A stretch of DNA of 61,664 bases from Pseudomonas karstica (GCF_009707515.1 NZ_WLYI01000034.1:1-61664), one strand, 5' to 3'; counted from the first letter of the stretch, positions 52,772 through 61,387 are shown. The notes: generated by a model from the sequence alone, not told the origin. Numbers and translations are program-made.

Positions 52772-52796
52772 TTTCGCGAGCAAGCCCGCTCCTACA
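52772..52796 (-). repeat. Single REP element
   Basis: TTTCGCGAGCAAGCCCGCTC followed by CTACA on the plus strand is a lone REP of the family seen at 30407, without a partner arm nearby. Confidence 0.75.
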
Positions 52797-52837
52797 TCAG
52801 GATTCGCTTCGTCATGACATAGAGGTAATTAGTTTTC

Positions 52838-53752
52838 TCAGCCCTTTCGATAAACCCCAGCCAACCCCCGCGCCAATTCAATAAAGTTCTGCAACGGCGC
52901 CGAAGGATTAAACGTACGCCGCACCAGCGTAATCGGCGCCAGCAACCTTGGCCGCGCATCGTGGATCCGGCAGTACGCTACGCTCTCGCGGTGCACGTCG
53001 CGCATGGACGCGGGCACCACCGAGATGCCTTCTCCCGCCGCCACCAGGCTGACGTTGGTCAGCATGCGTTCCACTTCAAAGGCGATTTTCGGTTCAAAGC
53101 CGGCGTTCTGGCAGGCCTTGATCAGGTTAGCGTACATGCCCGGCGCGCCGGGGCGACGGACGAGGATGAAGCGTTCGTCCTTGAGGGTGTTCATGCGGAT
53201 CAAAGGGTCAGGCCCTTTGAGTAAGCGATGGCCGATGGGCAAGGTGAGCAGCATTTCTTCGTTGAGCAGGCGGTGGAAGGTCAGGCTTTGATGGTTGCTG
53301 ACCGGGGCCCGGAGGATGCCGATGTCGATGTGTTTTTCCAACGCCTGTTCGGTGATTTCCCGTGCGCTGCCTTCCTTGACCGATAACTCGACGCTCGGAT
53401 AATGCTCGCGGTAAGCGCGGATGATGCGCGGGATCAACGGGTGGGCGGCGGCGGAGCTGGTGAAGCCGATGACCAGGGTGCCTTCGATGCCTTGGGCGAC
53501 GCGCGAGGCCTTGAGGGAGCCTTGTTCGACCCGGGCCAGGATGATCCGCGCTTCGTCGAGAAACACCAGCCCGCCGGCGGTGAGGTCGACGCCCTTGGGA
53601 TGGCGCTTGAACAACTCGAACCCCAGTTCGTGCTCCAGCGCGCGAATCTGTTGGCTGAGGGGCGGCTGCTGCATGTTTAAGCGGGCGGCGGCGCGGGTGA
53701 AATGTCGCTCTTCGGCCACCATGATGAAATAACGTAAATGGCGAAGTTCCAT
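52838..53752 (-). CDS. LysR-family regulator
   Basis: A 304-aa LysR regulator of the CatR/BenM branch: MELRHLRYFIMVAEERHFTRA, MQQPPLSQQIRALEHELGFEL. It lies between two candidate target units: the flavin monooxygenase operon downstream on the same strand (277-base gap with a palindrome) and the divergent dicarboxylate symporter at 53871 (118-base gap). The start is secure from the family N-terminus. Confidence 0.88.
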   Translation of the reverse strand: MELRHLRYFIMVAEERHFTRAAARLNMQQPPLSQQIRALEHELGFELFKRHPKGVDLTAGGLVFLDEARIILARVEQGSLKASRVAQGIEGTLVIGFTSSAAAHPLIPRIIRAYREHYPSVELSVKEGSAREITEQALEKHIDIGILRAPVSNHQSLTFHRLLNEEMLLTLPIGHRLLKGPDPLIRMNTLKDERFILVRRPGAPGMYANLIKACQNAGFEPKIAFEVERMLTNVSLVAAGEGISVVPASMRDVHRESVAYCRIHDARPRLLAPITLVRRTFNPSAPLQNFIELARGLAGVYRKG

Positions 53753-53840
53753 GGTGGTATATCCCCTGGCAAAACTTTATTATCGGCGGGCTGGATGCGT
53801 CTGGGTGATCAATATGCCGAAAGTTATGGGGCACGACAAT

Positions 53841-53848
53841 AACAATAA
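53841..53848 (+). promoter_or_regulatory. Candidate Hfq/Crc motif in the symporter leader
   Basis: AACAATAA, within the longer AATAACAATAAATAAAAAC, matches AANAANAA more than once and ends about 20 bases before the ATG at 53871, just upstream of the GAGGAG ribosome-binding site. Confidence 0.45.
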
Positions 53849-53870
53849 ATAAAAACACTGAGGAGTACTC

Positions 53871-55100
53871 ATGCCCCAATACGCCAAGAAAGGAAGCTTG
53901 CCTCTTTTGATTGCCATTGCGTTGGGCATGACGTTAGGTTTGGTCTGCCCGGAAATGGGGATGGACATGAAGTTGTTCAGTGACGGCTTCATCAAGTTGG
54001 TCAGTTTGCTGATGCCGTTTCTATTATTCGCATTGGTCTGTACCGGTGTCGCCGGTATTCGGCGCGAACAAAGACATAGCCGGGTTGTAGGCCGGATCGT
54101 GTTGTATTTTCAACTGATGTCCCTGTGTGCGCTGATGGCTGGGTTGGTCGCAGGGCTGCTGTTCAATCTTGATCATGCACAAGTGTCGTCGCCGGGGTTC
54201 GCTGGGCAGACACCGACATCAGCGCTGCAAACTCGCGTGCATGAGCTTTCCTGGATGCCGGTTTTATCCAACGCCTATGGGGTTTTTACCCAAAGCCTGG
54301 TATTGCAGGTCATGGTGTTGGCGGTGATAGGCGGGTTGCTGCTGGGCCGTGGCGGCCGGCTCGGCAACAAATGCCTGGCCTGGATGGAGTCGTCGTTGGA
54401 GGTACTCTTTGTACTGTTACGCATTCTTTTGAAGTTTGCACCACTGGCGGCGTTTGGTGCGATGGCTTTTGTGATAGGTAAATATGGAATGGGGTCTGTT
54501 TTGCCCCTGCTAAAGTTTATTGTTGTTATTTATCTGATTTGTGCATTGTTTGTTGTTGTGGTATTTGCCACCGTCACTCGGCTGGTCGGAATTCGGTTGT
54601 CGCGCCTGATTGTTTATTTGAAGGAAGAGTTGTTGTTGGTGGTCTTTACTGGGTCGTCTGTGGCGGCACTTCCCGGGTTTGTCGGCAAACTTGAAGCGCT
54701 GGGGTGTGATCGCCAGTTAGTGCGCTTGGTGCTGACCACCGGTTATACCTTCAATTTAACTGGCAGCAATCTTTACCTGACCACCGCGATCATGTTTCTG
54801 GCGCATTTGGGCGGTGTGAGTATGGGCACGCCGGAGTTACTGGCGGTGCTGCTGATTTGCTTGTTTACCTCGCTGGGGTCCACCAGCGTGGCGGGTTCGG
54901 CACTGTTTACCCTGATTGCCACCTTGAACATCCTGCAATGGATTCCGATTGAAGGGGTGGGTTTGCTGCTGGGGGTGGAGCGGCTGATGAAGTGTCGATC
55001 GTTGACCAATGTGCTGGGCAACTGTGTGGCGTGCCTGGCAATTTGCAGCTGGCAGAAGTCCCTTGATCGTAAGGTCTGCAGGAGCGAGGGGGTCACCTAG
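53871..55100 (+). CDS. Dicarboxylate/amino acid:cation symporter family protein
   Basis: A 409-aa DAACS-family protein, shorter and more diverged than typical DctA. Family landmarks are LLMPFLLFALVCTGVAGI, FTGSSVAALPGFVGKLE (for the usual GTASSE..P), TTGYTFNLTGSNLYLT, TSLGSTSVAGSALFTL and NVLGNCVACLAI. Substrate may be a C4-dicarboxylate. It is AT-richer than its neighbours in the middle. The ATG follows TGAGGAGTACTC. It converges on the OprD-lyase operon. Its last few codons are formed by a REP sequence. Confidence 0.8.
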   Translation: MPQYAKKGSLPLLIAIALGMTLGLVCPEMGMDMKLFSDGFIKLVSLLMPFLLFALVCTGVAGIRREQRHSRVVGRIVLYFQLMSLCALMAGLVAGLLFNLDHAQVSSPGFAGQTPTSALQTRVHELSWMPVLSNAYGVFTQSLVLQVMVLAVIGGLLLGRGGRLGNKCLAWMESSLEVLFVLLRILLKFAPLAAFGAMAFVIGKYGMGSVLPLLKFIVVIYLICALFVVVVFATVTRLVGIRLSRLIVYLKEELLLVVFTGSSVAALPGFVGKLEALGCDRQLVRLVLTTGYTFNLTGSNLYLTTAIMFLAHLGGVSMGTPELLAVLLICLFTSLGSTSVAGSALFTLIATLNILQWIPIEGVGLLLGVERLMKCRSLTNVLGNCVACLAICSWQKSLDRKVCRSEGVT

Positions 55101-55113
55101 TGCTTGCTCGCGG
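55077..55113 (+). repeat. Variant REP overlapping the symporter stop
   Basis: GGAGCGAGGGGGTCACCTAG then TGCTTGCTCGCGG is the same expanded REP variant as at 35845 and 38953. It contains the stop codon of the symporter gene, so the final SEGVT residues come from the repeat. Confidence 0.6.
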
Positions 55114-55170
55114 TGCTCTCGGGTGCATCGCGATGCAATCGAGCGTCGACCCACTGCTCCTGTGAGATTG

Positions 55171-56781
55171 TCAGCCTTTGCTATTCGCCAGTTTGTCGAA
55201 GGCCTTATCCAGTTTGTCTTGGGCGTCCTTCAGCTTGTCGCTGCGTTCTGTCAGCCATTTCTGATCAGCTTCCAGGGATTTGTGCGCTTCAGCCAACATC
55301 CGCTTGACCTCTTCCGGCTGTGGCCCACCTGTGCCTTTGCGGGTCTTGACCATAGTGGTCGGCGACAGCGCCGCCCGGAATCCTGCCTCATCCAATGGCA
55401 AGGTATTGGGCGTCCACTGGTACTTGTCCGCCGCTTGGCGATACAGTTTCTGTGCATCGGCATACGGGAAGGTTTTCGGCGTGGTGCCATTGCTGCGAGC
55501 TTCGGTGACGATCAGCGAGGCAAAGCTGTGACCTATCCGGAACGGCACTTTGAACTGGCGCTCCAGGGTGTCCGCCAGCTCCATCGAGGTGGTCCATTCC
55601 GACTCCAGCTCTTCCAGCGCCCGTTGTGGGTTGATTTGCAGCGCGTCGAGCACTGCATCCATGCCCTTGAACATCTTGCCGGTGGAGTCGAACAGCCCGA
55701 GGGAGTCAAAGGCGAACTTGTAGTCGGTCATGCCGGTGGTGACGTTATGGGCGCGCAAAGTCACGGTCTGGGCCAGCCCGACCACATCCGATGCCGACTC
55801 GCGAGTACGCATCAACAACCCAGGATTACGTTTCTGTGGCATCGCGCTGCTGGTGTAGGTGGACTTTTCGTCCAGCAACAGCCAAGGACGGATCTGATGG
55901 TACTGGGTATGGATATCACCAATCATAGCGCCAATGCGAATCGCCGAGGATGAGGCCAGGTTTGCTGCCTCAATCGGGATGTCGTAGGTGGATACCTGGC
56001 TTGAATCCAAAGAGTTTTCCCGTACGCCATCAAAACCCAGCAAGTCGGCCAGGCGTTCACGGTTGAGCGGGTATGCGGAGTTCGCCAGCACCGCCGTGCC
56101 CATGGGGCTGAGGTTGAGACGATTGTAGAGCTCGCGAATGCGCTGACCATCTCGCTCAAATGCCGCCTCGTAGGCCAGCAGGTAATGGGCGTAGCTGATG
56201 GGCATGGCCTGCACGCCGTTGGTATAAGCCGGAACCAGGGTGTCGATGTTCTTCTGCGCCAGGGCCAGGATGCGTTGGCGGGTAGTGTTCAATGCGTCGC
56301 TGTAGGCCAGTACCTGAGTGCGCAGCTTGGCCAGGCGGAAGGTCGCGAGCATGTCCTGGCGGCTTCGGCCAGAGTGGATCAGCGAGGCTTCGGGACCAAT
56401 CTTGTTGGTCATGATTTTTTCCAGTTGCAGCACATCGCTGGGGCGTTTGCCGCCGGGCTGGTCGGCCTGGTCAATGGCATAGCGCACGCCGCCGGCGATC
56501 TTTTGGCCCATCTGCGGTGTGACGATGCCTTCTTCGGTGAGCATCACGATCGAGGCCTTGTTGATGCGGTTCAACCAGGCGAATTGGGTTTGTGTGGGAT
56601 CACCCTTGGCCTTGCGGGTTGACTGCGAGGTGTCCACTGAAGCACCGACTTTCGCCGCTTGGGCCGCGCACTGTTCGGTGGTGTTGCAGGGCAACTCGCC
56701 AGTGTCGGCAGCGTAAGCGCCGTAAGCGCTGAACAGGGCGAAAGCCACTGCCAGGTGGATCAAGGTTTTCTTGGTATTCAT
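55171..56781 (-). CDS. Exported argininosuccinate-lyase-like protein
   Basis: A 536-aa protein of the fumarase/aspartase superfamily, closest in motif to argininosuccinate lyase: LIHSGRSRQDMLATFRL (cf. HTGRSRNDQ), PISYAHYLLAYEAAFERD and the SSAMPQKRNPG signature loop with the catalytic Ser. Unusually, it has a clear Sec signal peptide (MNTKKTLIHL, alanine/phenylalanine core, cleavage after AYA near 25), so it should act in the periplasm, and an extra C-terminal helical tail. Such lyases release fumarate from an amino-linked succinyl group. It lies 20 bases after the OprD gene in the same operon. The ATG at 56781 follows CCGGAGCGTTGTCT. Confidence 0.83.
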   Translation of the reverse strand: MNTKKTLIHLAVAFALFSAYGAYAADTGELPCNTTEQCAAQAAKVGASVDTSQSTRKAKGDPTQTQFAWLNRINKASIVMLTEEGIVTPQMGQKIAGGVRYAIDQADQPGGKRPSDVLQLEKIMTNKIGPEASLIHSGRSRQDMLATFRLAKLRTQVLAYSDALNTTRQRILALAQKNIDTLVPAYTNGVQAMPISYAHYLLAYEAAFERDGQRIRELYNRLNLSPMGTAVLANSAYPLNRERLADLLGFDGVRENSLDSSQVSTYDIPIEAANLASSSAIRIGAMIGDIHTQYHQIRPWLLLDEKSTYTSSAMPQKRNPGLLMRTRESASDVVGLAQTVTLRAHNVTTGMTDYKFAFDSLGLFDSTGKMFKGMDAVLDALQINPQRALEELESEWTTSMELADTLERQFKVPFRIGHSFASLIVTEARSNGTTPKTFPYADAQKLYRQAADKYQWTPNTLPLDEAGFRAALSPTTMVKTRKGTGGPQPEEVKRMLAEAHKSLEADQKWLTERSDKLKDAQDKLDKAFDKLANSKG

Positions 56782-56801
56782 AGACAACGCTCCGGGAAGG
56801 A

Positions 56802-58049
56802 TTACAACAGGGGCAGGGTGTAGCTGACGATGAAACGGTGCTGGTCGATGTCATTGCCCTTGCCATTACTGCGATAGGAACCGTTGCGCCATTTCACTTC
56901 CAGGTTCTTCAGCGCGCCGCTCTGGAACACATAGCCAAGGTCAGTGTTGCGTTCCCACTCGGTGCCTTCCACGCCTCGACTGCGTTCGAAGTTGTCGCCT
57001 TTGAGGTAGCGGGTCATGAAAGTCAGGCCGGGCAGGCCAATGGCGGCGAAGTCGTAGTCATAGCGGGCTTGCCAGGACTTTTCCTCGGGGTTGGCGAAGT
57101 CCGGAGAGATCATCACATAGTTGACGAGGTAGGAATTGGTGCCGTCCAGATGGGGGAAGCCGGTAGTGCCTTTCATCTGTTGGTAGGCCGCGCCGAAGGA
57201 GTGGCCGTGGATGCTGTAAGTGAGGCGCGCGCCGAAGGCCTGGTTGTCGATGTTGGTGTTGCCGTCTTTGTTGGAGTCGGCATAGCGCAGGTCGGTCTTC
57301 AACGACTGGGATTTACCCAGGCGCAGGGTGTGTGCCAGGTTAAAGATATGTTGTTTGTAGTTGTTTTCCAGGCTGGCGTAGTGATAACCGGTGGCCAGGT
57401 TTTTGCTCCACTTGTAGTTGGCACTGGCGAAGTCGAATTTATCACTGGGCACGGCGCCCTTGATGCCTTTGCCGGCGACCTCGATATCGTCGTGGCCACT
57501 GACATTGCGCAAGGTATTGCTGGTCAGGCGCCCGGCATCAAGGGTCAGGCCGGAGATGTCCTGGCTGGTCAGTTGCGTACCGCGAAAGGTTTGTGGCAGC
57601 AGGCGGCTATCGTTGGGCAGCACGGTTGGCAGTTTGGGCATCAAGGTCCCGACTTTCAGCACGCTCTTGGAAATCCGGGCCTTGGCGGTGGCGCCCAGGC
57701 GGCTGTAGCTGTCCGGCGCCTTGTCATTACCGACGGGCAGCAGGCCGCTGTTTTGCCGATCAGGGCCGGAATCCAGCTTGAGGCCCAGCAAACCTACGGC
57801 ATCGAGGCCAAACCCAACCGTGCCTTCAGTAAAACCTGATTGATAGTTGAGAATCAGCCCTTGGGCCCACTCGTCGCGCTTGGATTGGTTGGCGCCGTCC
57901 TGATGGTAATCGCTGTTGAAGTAGAAGTTGCGAAATTCCAGATTGGCCTTGCTGTCTTCAAAAAAGTCGGCTTCGGCGAAGGAGGGGAAGGCGAGGGTCA
58001 ACCCGAGGGTGGCCGAGGTCAGGCCCAGGGCAAGAGGGGATTTATTCAT
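56802..58049 (-). CDS. OprD-family outer-membrane porin
   Basis: A 415-aa porin with a signal peptide (cleavage after AEA or nearby at 26) and the OprD-type beginning FFEDSKANLEFRNFYFNSDY; it ends in a C-terminal aromatic-rich strand (HRFIVSYTLPLL). OprD porins are specific for amino acids, aromatic acids or other carboxylates. It is the first gene of the porin-lyase operon, so its substrate is probably that of the lyase. AATAACAATG overlaps its start, a candidate Crc motif. Confidence 0.9.
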   Translation of the reverse strand: MNKSPLALGLTSATLGLTLAFPSFAEADFFEDSKANLEFRNFYFNSDYHQDGANQSKRDEWAQGLILNYQSGFTEGTVGFGLDAVGLLGLKLDSGPDRQNSGLLPVGNDKAPDSYSRLGATAKARISKSVLKVGTLMPKLPTVLPNDSRLLPQTFRGTQLTSQDISGLTLDAGRLTSNTLRNVSGHDDIEVAGKGIKGAVPSDKFDFASANYKWSKNLATGYHYASLENNYKQHIFNLAHTLRLGKSQSLKTDLRYADSNKDGNTNIDNQAFGARLTYSIHGHSFGAAYQQMKGTTGFPHLDGTNSYLVNYVMISPDFANPEEKSWQARYDYDFAAIGLPGLTFMTRYLKGDNFERSRGVEGTEWERNTDLGYVFQSGALKNLEVKWRNGSYRSNGKGNDIDQHRFIVSYTLPLL

Positions 58050-58056
58050 TGTTATT
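58049..58056 (-). promoter_or_regulatory. Candidate Hfq/Crc motif over the OprD start
   Basis: AATAACAA on the minus strand overlaps the first base of the OprD start codon. It matches AANAANAA and lies in the right place to block translation initiation. Confidence 0.45.
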
Positions 58057-58210
58057 CCCGTTGTCTGCTGCTTATTTTTAGAGTTGTGTGGCCGGACGGC
58101 GACAGGTAGGCGCGTCGGGCCTGAGCAGGCTAACGAGTTGGTTTGTAGATTGAAAATATATAGAAAGTGTTGATTACAGATGTTTTAAATATGCTTTGGC
58201 GACATTGACC

Positions 58211-58244
58211 ATGGGGTGTGGCGAGCCCGCTTGCCACACCCCAT
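58211..58244 (-). terminator. Terminator-like hairpin after the copper-protein operon
   Basis: ATGGGGTGTGGC and GCCACACCCCAT form a perfect 12-bp stem with a 10-base loop, 11 bases beyond the PCu(A)C stop. It separates that operon from the OprD gene. Confidence 0.7.
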
Positions 58245-58255
58245 TAGTCAAATGA

Positions 58256-58723
58256 TCAGTGCATCTTGCTGTGGTCCATACCGTTCAAGGCACGGGCTGC
58301 AGCCTTGATCTCGATGGTCTGTTTCTCGCCCTTGGCGTTTTCCACCGTCAGGGTCAGCGGCACCTGGTCACCTTCCTTGATCTGGCTGGTCAGGTCGATG
58401 AGCATCACGTGATAACCCTCAGGGTCGAGTTTCACCGCTTTGTCGGCAGGCAACGCGACCGAATCCACCGGGCCCATGCGCATCACATCATCCTTCATGC
58501 TCATTTCATGGATCTGCACGGTCTTGGCCACCGGTGAGGCCACGCTCAGCAACTTGCTGTCGCTGTCGGCGGTGACGGTCATGAATGCGCCGCTGGAAGG
58601 CTGGCCTGGCACCGTGGCGCGTACCCAGGCGTCGCTGACCTGGGCCTGGGCGCTGGCATGGGCGGCCAGGCCCAGCAGGGAAAGGCCGAGGGCAATGTGC
58701 TTGAGGGTTTGAACGGCAGTCAT
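58256..58723 (-). CDS. Periplasmic copper chaperone PCu(A)C
   Basis: A 155-aa protein with a signal peptide (cleavage after ASA near 24) and the PCu(A)C domain. The copper ligands are visible as IHEMSMKDDVMRM and GYHVMLIDL (H..M..M...HxM pattern). It delivers Cu(I) to cytochrome oxidase or supports Sco. Its start overlaps the sco stop (TAATG), so both are co-translated. Confidence 0.9.
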   Translation of the reverse strand: MTAVQTLKHIALGLSLLGLAAHASAQAQVSDAWVRATVPGQPSSGAFMTVTADSDSKLLSVASPVAKTVQIHEMSMKDDVMRMGPVDSVALPADKAVKLDPEGYHVMLIDLTSQIKEGDQVPLTLTVENAKGEKQTIEIKAAARALNGMDHSKMH

Positions 58724-59328
58724 TAGCAGACCTCCATGACGGTGAGCAGGTCTTCTGCGCACTCTTTGGCGTTAAGGGATGCCGACAGGCCCAGGCGCAG
58801 GTTGCTGCGGGTGTCGAACACAAAGCTGGTGGCGGTGTGGGACAGGGTGTAGCTGTCGCCGCTGGGGATCTTTTCATAAAAGATCCCGAACTCCTTGGCG
58901 GCCACGGCGATTTCTTCCGGGGTGCCGTACAACGCTTCGAAGCTGGGGTCGAAGGCCTTGACGTAGGCATCAAGCACCTGGGGCGTGTCCCGCTCAGGGT
59001 CCAGGGTAATGAAGATCACCTGCATGATCTCACCGTCGCGGCCCATCAGTTTCTTGGCCTGGGCCATGCGGGCCAGCGTGGTGGGGCAAACGGCCGGGCA
59101 TTGGGTGAAGCCGAAGAACACCACTGGCATCAAGCCACGGAAGGAGCTGAGGGTGACGGTTTCGCCCTCGGTGTTCTTGAGCTTGAAGGTACGGCCCATG
59201 ATCTTGTCGCTCAGGTCCTTGCCGTACTTGAAGTTCAGCCTGGGGCTGTTGTCACAGCCGCTCAGCAGGCCCAGGCCCAGCAGACCCATGCCCTGGATGA
59301 CTTTGCGGCGGGTGAATAACGTACTCAT
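58723..59328 (-). CDS. SCO1/SenC copper-binding thioredoxin-fold protein
   Basis: A 201-aa SCO-family protein. The N-terminus has a twin-Arg and hydrophobic stretch ending in LLSGC (likely lipoprotein Cys at 25). The copper/redox motif is FFGFTQCPAVCP (CxxxC), with the third ligand His in SHTATSFVFD. It helps assemble the Cu(A) centre of cytochrome oxidase or acts as a thiol reductase. It is the first gene of the SCO-PCu(A)C unit. Confidence 0.92.
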   Translation of the reverse strand: MSTLFTRRKVIQGMGLLGLGLLSGCDNSPRLNFKYGKDLSDKIMGRTFKLKNTEGETVTLSSFRGLMPVVFFGFTQCPAVCPTTLARMAQAKKLMGRDGEIMQVIFITLDPERDTPQVLDAYVKAFDPSFEALYGTPEEIAVAAKEFGIFYEKIPSGDSYTLSHTATSFVFDTRSNLRLGLSASLNAKECAEDLLTVMEVC

Positions 59329-59504
59329 CAACTGTGCATCCTGTGAAGCGCCTGGAGCTCGCGAGATTGCCAATCAGGCTTTGAAAAGGCGTGAACGAGG
59401 AGAGCACACAGTCTACCAACCCTGAGCACACGCTACGTAATCTGCGACGATCTGCCACAGGTGCCTGCACTTGGAATGATCTGCGGGTAGAGCTTGGAAA
59501 AACC

Positions 59505-60443
59505 TTACCGGCCTTGCGGCGCCTTGAGGTTATGGCCGATCCAGTCGGCGACACTGGTTACGGCGATCTGTCGTTGGGCATTAAAAGTGCTGGCCAGGTC
59601 CCAGGCCACGCCGCGGCCTTGGGCAAACACCACGCGGTATTTCCTGAGGCCGTCCTCGGGTTGTTCTGCCAGGTCGGCCTGCAACTGCGGCACCGACCAG
59701 CGAATCCGCTTCACCCTGCGCCCCAGGACTGCGTCGACGGTATCTGCCAGTTGGCCATAAGTCAGGGTGTCGCCGGCGGTGTAGACCACCTGGTTAGCAA
59801 TCCGCGGGTCGGCAAACACCACCTGGGCTGTCAGCCGGCCGATGTCCTCAGGCGTGGTGACGGTGACGGTGGTGTCCCAGTCACCCAGCGCATGCACGGT
59901 GTCTTGCGCCAGGTCCACCACGGCGAAGGACGGTTCGAACAGGAAGCTGGTGAACATGCCCGTCGAAATGATGATCCACTGCGTGTTTTGTTGACCGCGC
60001 AGCAGGTCGCGTACATCCAGTTGTTCATCGAACAGGTCCTGGGCGCTGCCACGGCCGATCACGTCGTAATCCACGCCGAACTGCCAGGGCACAAAGCGTT
60101 TCACCCCGCCCTCGATGGCGGCGCGGGCCAATTTGCGCTGGGTACCGGGGCCGGCGGCAAAGCCAATGCAACTGATCACCGTGTCAAACGGCGCAAACAA
60201 TGCGGCGAGGGTGGGCTGGGAGTCGTTCACCAAGTCGCCTGCCAGCAACTCAACACCCAAGGCACGCAATTCGCCCAGTTCCTTTTGTTTGTCGGCGGCG
60301 CTGGATTGCAGAGTGGCCGGGCGTAGTAACACGCTGACTCGCACGTCACTAGACGCAGCCATGACGGCTACTTCCCGCAGTACAGCCATGCCGAGTTCGC
60401 CGGCGCCGAGGACGAGAATGGACGGGTTCAGAGTCGAAGTCAT
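59505..60443 (-). CDS. NmrA/isoflavone-reductase-like protein
   Basis: A 312-aa atypical SDR: ILVLGAGELGMAVLREV (dinucleotide loop), ARAAIEGGVKRFVPWQFGVDYD and a YTAGDTLTYGQLADTVDAVLG substrate-side region of the isoflavone-reductase/NmrA branch. It is an NAD(P)H-dependent reductase or sensor. It is divergent from an HxlR gene (102 bases between starts), repeating the pairing at 1959-3612. The ATG at 60443 follows AACGGAGAACCCT. Confidence 0.83.
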   Translation of the reverse strand: MTSTLNPSILVLGAGELGMAVLREVAVMAASSDVRVSVLLRPATLQSSAADKQKELGELRALGVELLAGDLVNDSQPTLAALFAPFDTVISCIGFAAGPGTQRKLARAAIEGGVKRFVPWQFGVDYDVIGRGSAQDLFDEQLDVRDLLRGQQNTQWIIISTGMFTSFLFEPSFAVVDLAQDTVHALGDWDTTVTVTTPEDIGRLTAQVVFADPRIANQVVYTAGDTLTYGQLADTVDAVLGRRVKRIRWSVPQLQADLAEQPEDGLRKYRVVFAQGRGVAWDLASTFNAQRQIAVTSVADWIGHNLKAPQGR

Positions 60444-60545
60444 AGGGTTCTCCGTTGGAGTCGGTTGCCAGGTGAAAGTCATGGCATGCTTGCAGAATTA
60501 CCGACGGCACATAAGAAGGCACACCAGTGATACCGGGAGAACAAG

Positions 60546-60956
60546 ATGGATAACGACGAGATTATCAGGCGCTCGCAGGCGGCCTGCGAGGCTCTCAGTG
60601 CTGATGACGACGGGCTCAAGCGCGACGTACTGAGCCATGCGGGAAACCGCTGGTCGTTGGGCATCGTGCATGTGCTGGGTGTCAACGGACGACTGCGCCA
60701 TGCCGAGATCGGCCGGCGCATGGAGGGCGTCACCCAACGGATGCTAACGCGTACCCTGCGCCAACTGGAACGTGACGGCCTGGTGCTGCGCCACGACTAT
60801 CAGGAAGTACCGCCCAAGGTCGACTATGAGCTGTCAGGGCTGGGCAAGCAGTTGTTGGTGCATATGATTCCGTTGTGGACCTGGGTTGTGGAAAATGCTG
60901 AAGAGTTCAGGCATTCCCGGGAGCAGTTTGATCGCAACCAGGACAATGTGTCGTGA
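60546..60956 (+). CDS. HxlR-family winged-helix regulator
   Basis: A 136-aa HxlR-type protein: LSHAGNRWSLGIVHVLGVNGRLRHAEIGRRMEGVTQRMLTRTLRQLERDGLVLRHDY. The N-terminal Cys typical of redox-sensing members is displaced (Cys14), so sensing may differ. It is divergent from the NmrA-like gene at 59505, its likely target. The ATG follows CGGGAGAACAAG. Confidence 0.87.
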   Translation: MDNDEIIRRSQAACEALSADDDGLKRDVLSHAGNRWSLGIVHVLGVNGRLRHAEIGRRMEGVTQRMLTRTLRQLERDGLVLRHDYQEVPPKVDYELSGLGKQLLVHMIPLWTWVVENAEEFRHSREQFDRNQDNVS

Positions 60957-61088
60957 GGGGCGGCCCAATCTGACGTCGAGGAAGGTTTACGAAGAGGAGT
61001 CTGGAAGGTCTTGGTGTTGGCTGTGCATTTTTAGTGAACCCTCGCGCGCGAGGCTTGACCTAATGCATACGACCTCAGGAGGTGAATC

Positions 61089-61295
61089 ATGCAAATAGAA
61101 TATGTCTGGATTGGCTTGGCCGTGCTGTTGGTGTTGCTGGAGCTGTGGGCGATCAATCATGTGCTGCGCAGCAATAGTCTCTGGGAGAACAAGGGATTGT
61201 GGTTGGTACTGATCATCTTTATGCCGTTGCTGGGATTGATCCTCTGGGTGCTGTTCGGCAAGGGCGCAGGGTCTTGTGAACAGAGCAAAGGCTGA
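61089..61295 (+). CDS. Small PLDc_N-type membrane protein
   Basis: A 68-aa protein with two helices (about 5-25 and 36-58) and the PLDc_N pattern LLVLLELWAINHVLRSN...KGLWLVLIIFMPLLGLILWVLFG. This module is usually the N-terminal part of cardiolipin synthases, but stand-alone copies are common. A perfect CAGGAGGTGAATC precedes the ATG, which supports a real gene. Function unknown. Confidence 0.75.
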   Translation: MQIEYVWIGLAVLLVLLELWAINHVLRSNSLWENKGLWLVLIIFMPLLGLILWVLFGKGAGSCEQSKG

Positions 61296-61387
61296 GGCTG
61301 GTTTGAACAAACACAGGCGTACAGGGGGAATGCCGGCCAGTGGGTGTGGTGTTTAAGGTGGCGCAAGTCAAAACATCTTTATGGGTG
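61296..61387. other. Intergenic spacer
   Basis: Nothing recognisable lies between the small PLDc_N gene and the repeat. Confidence 0.4.
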
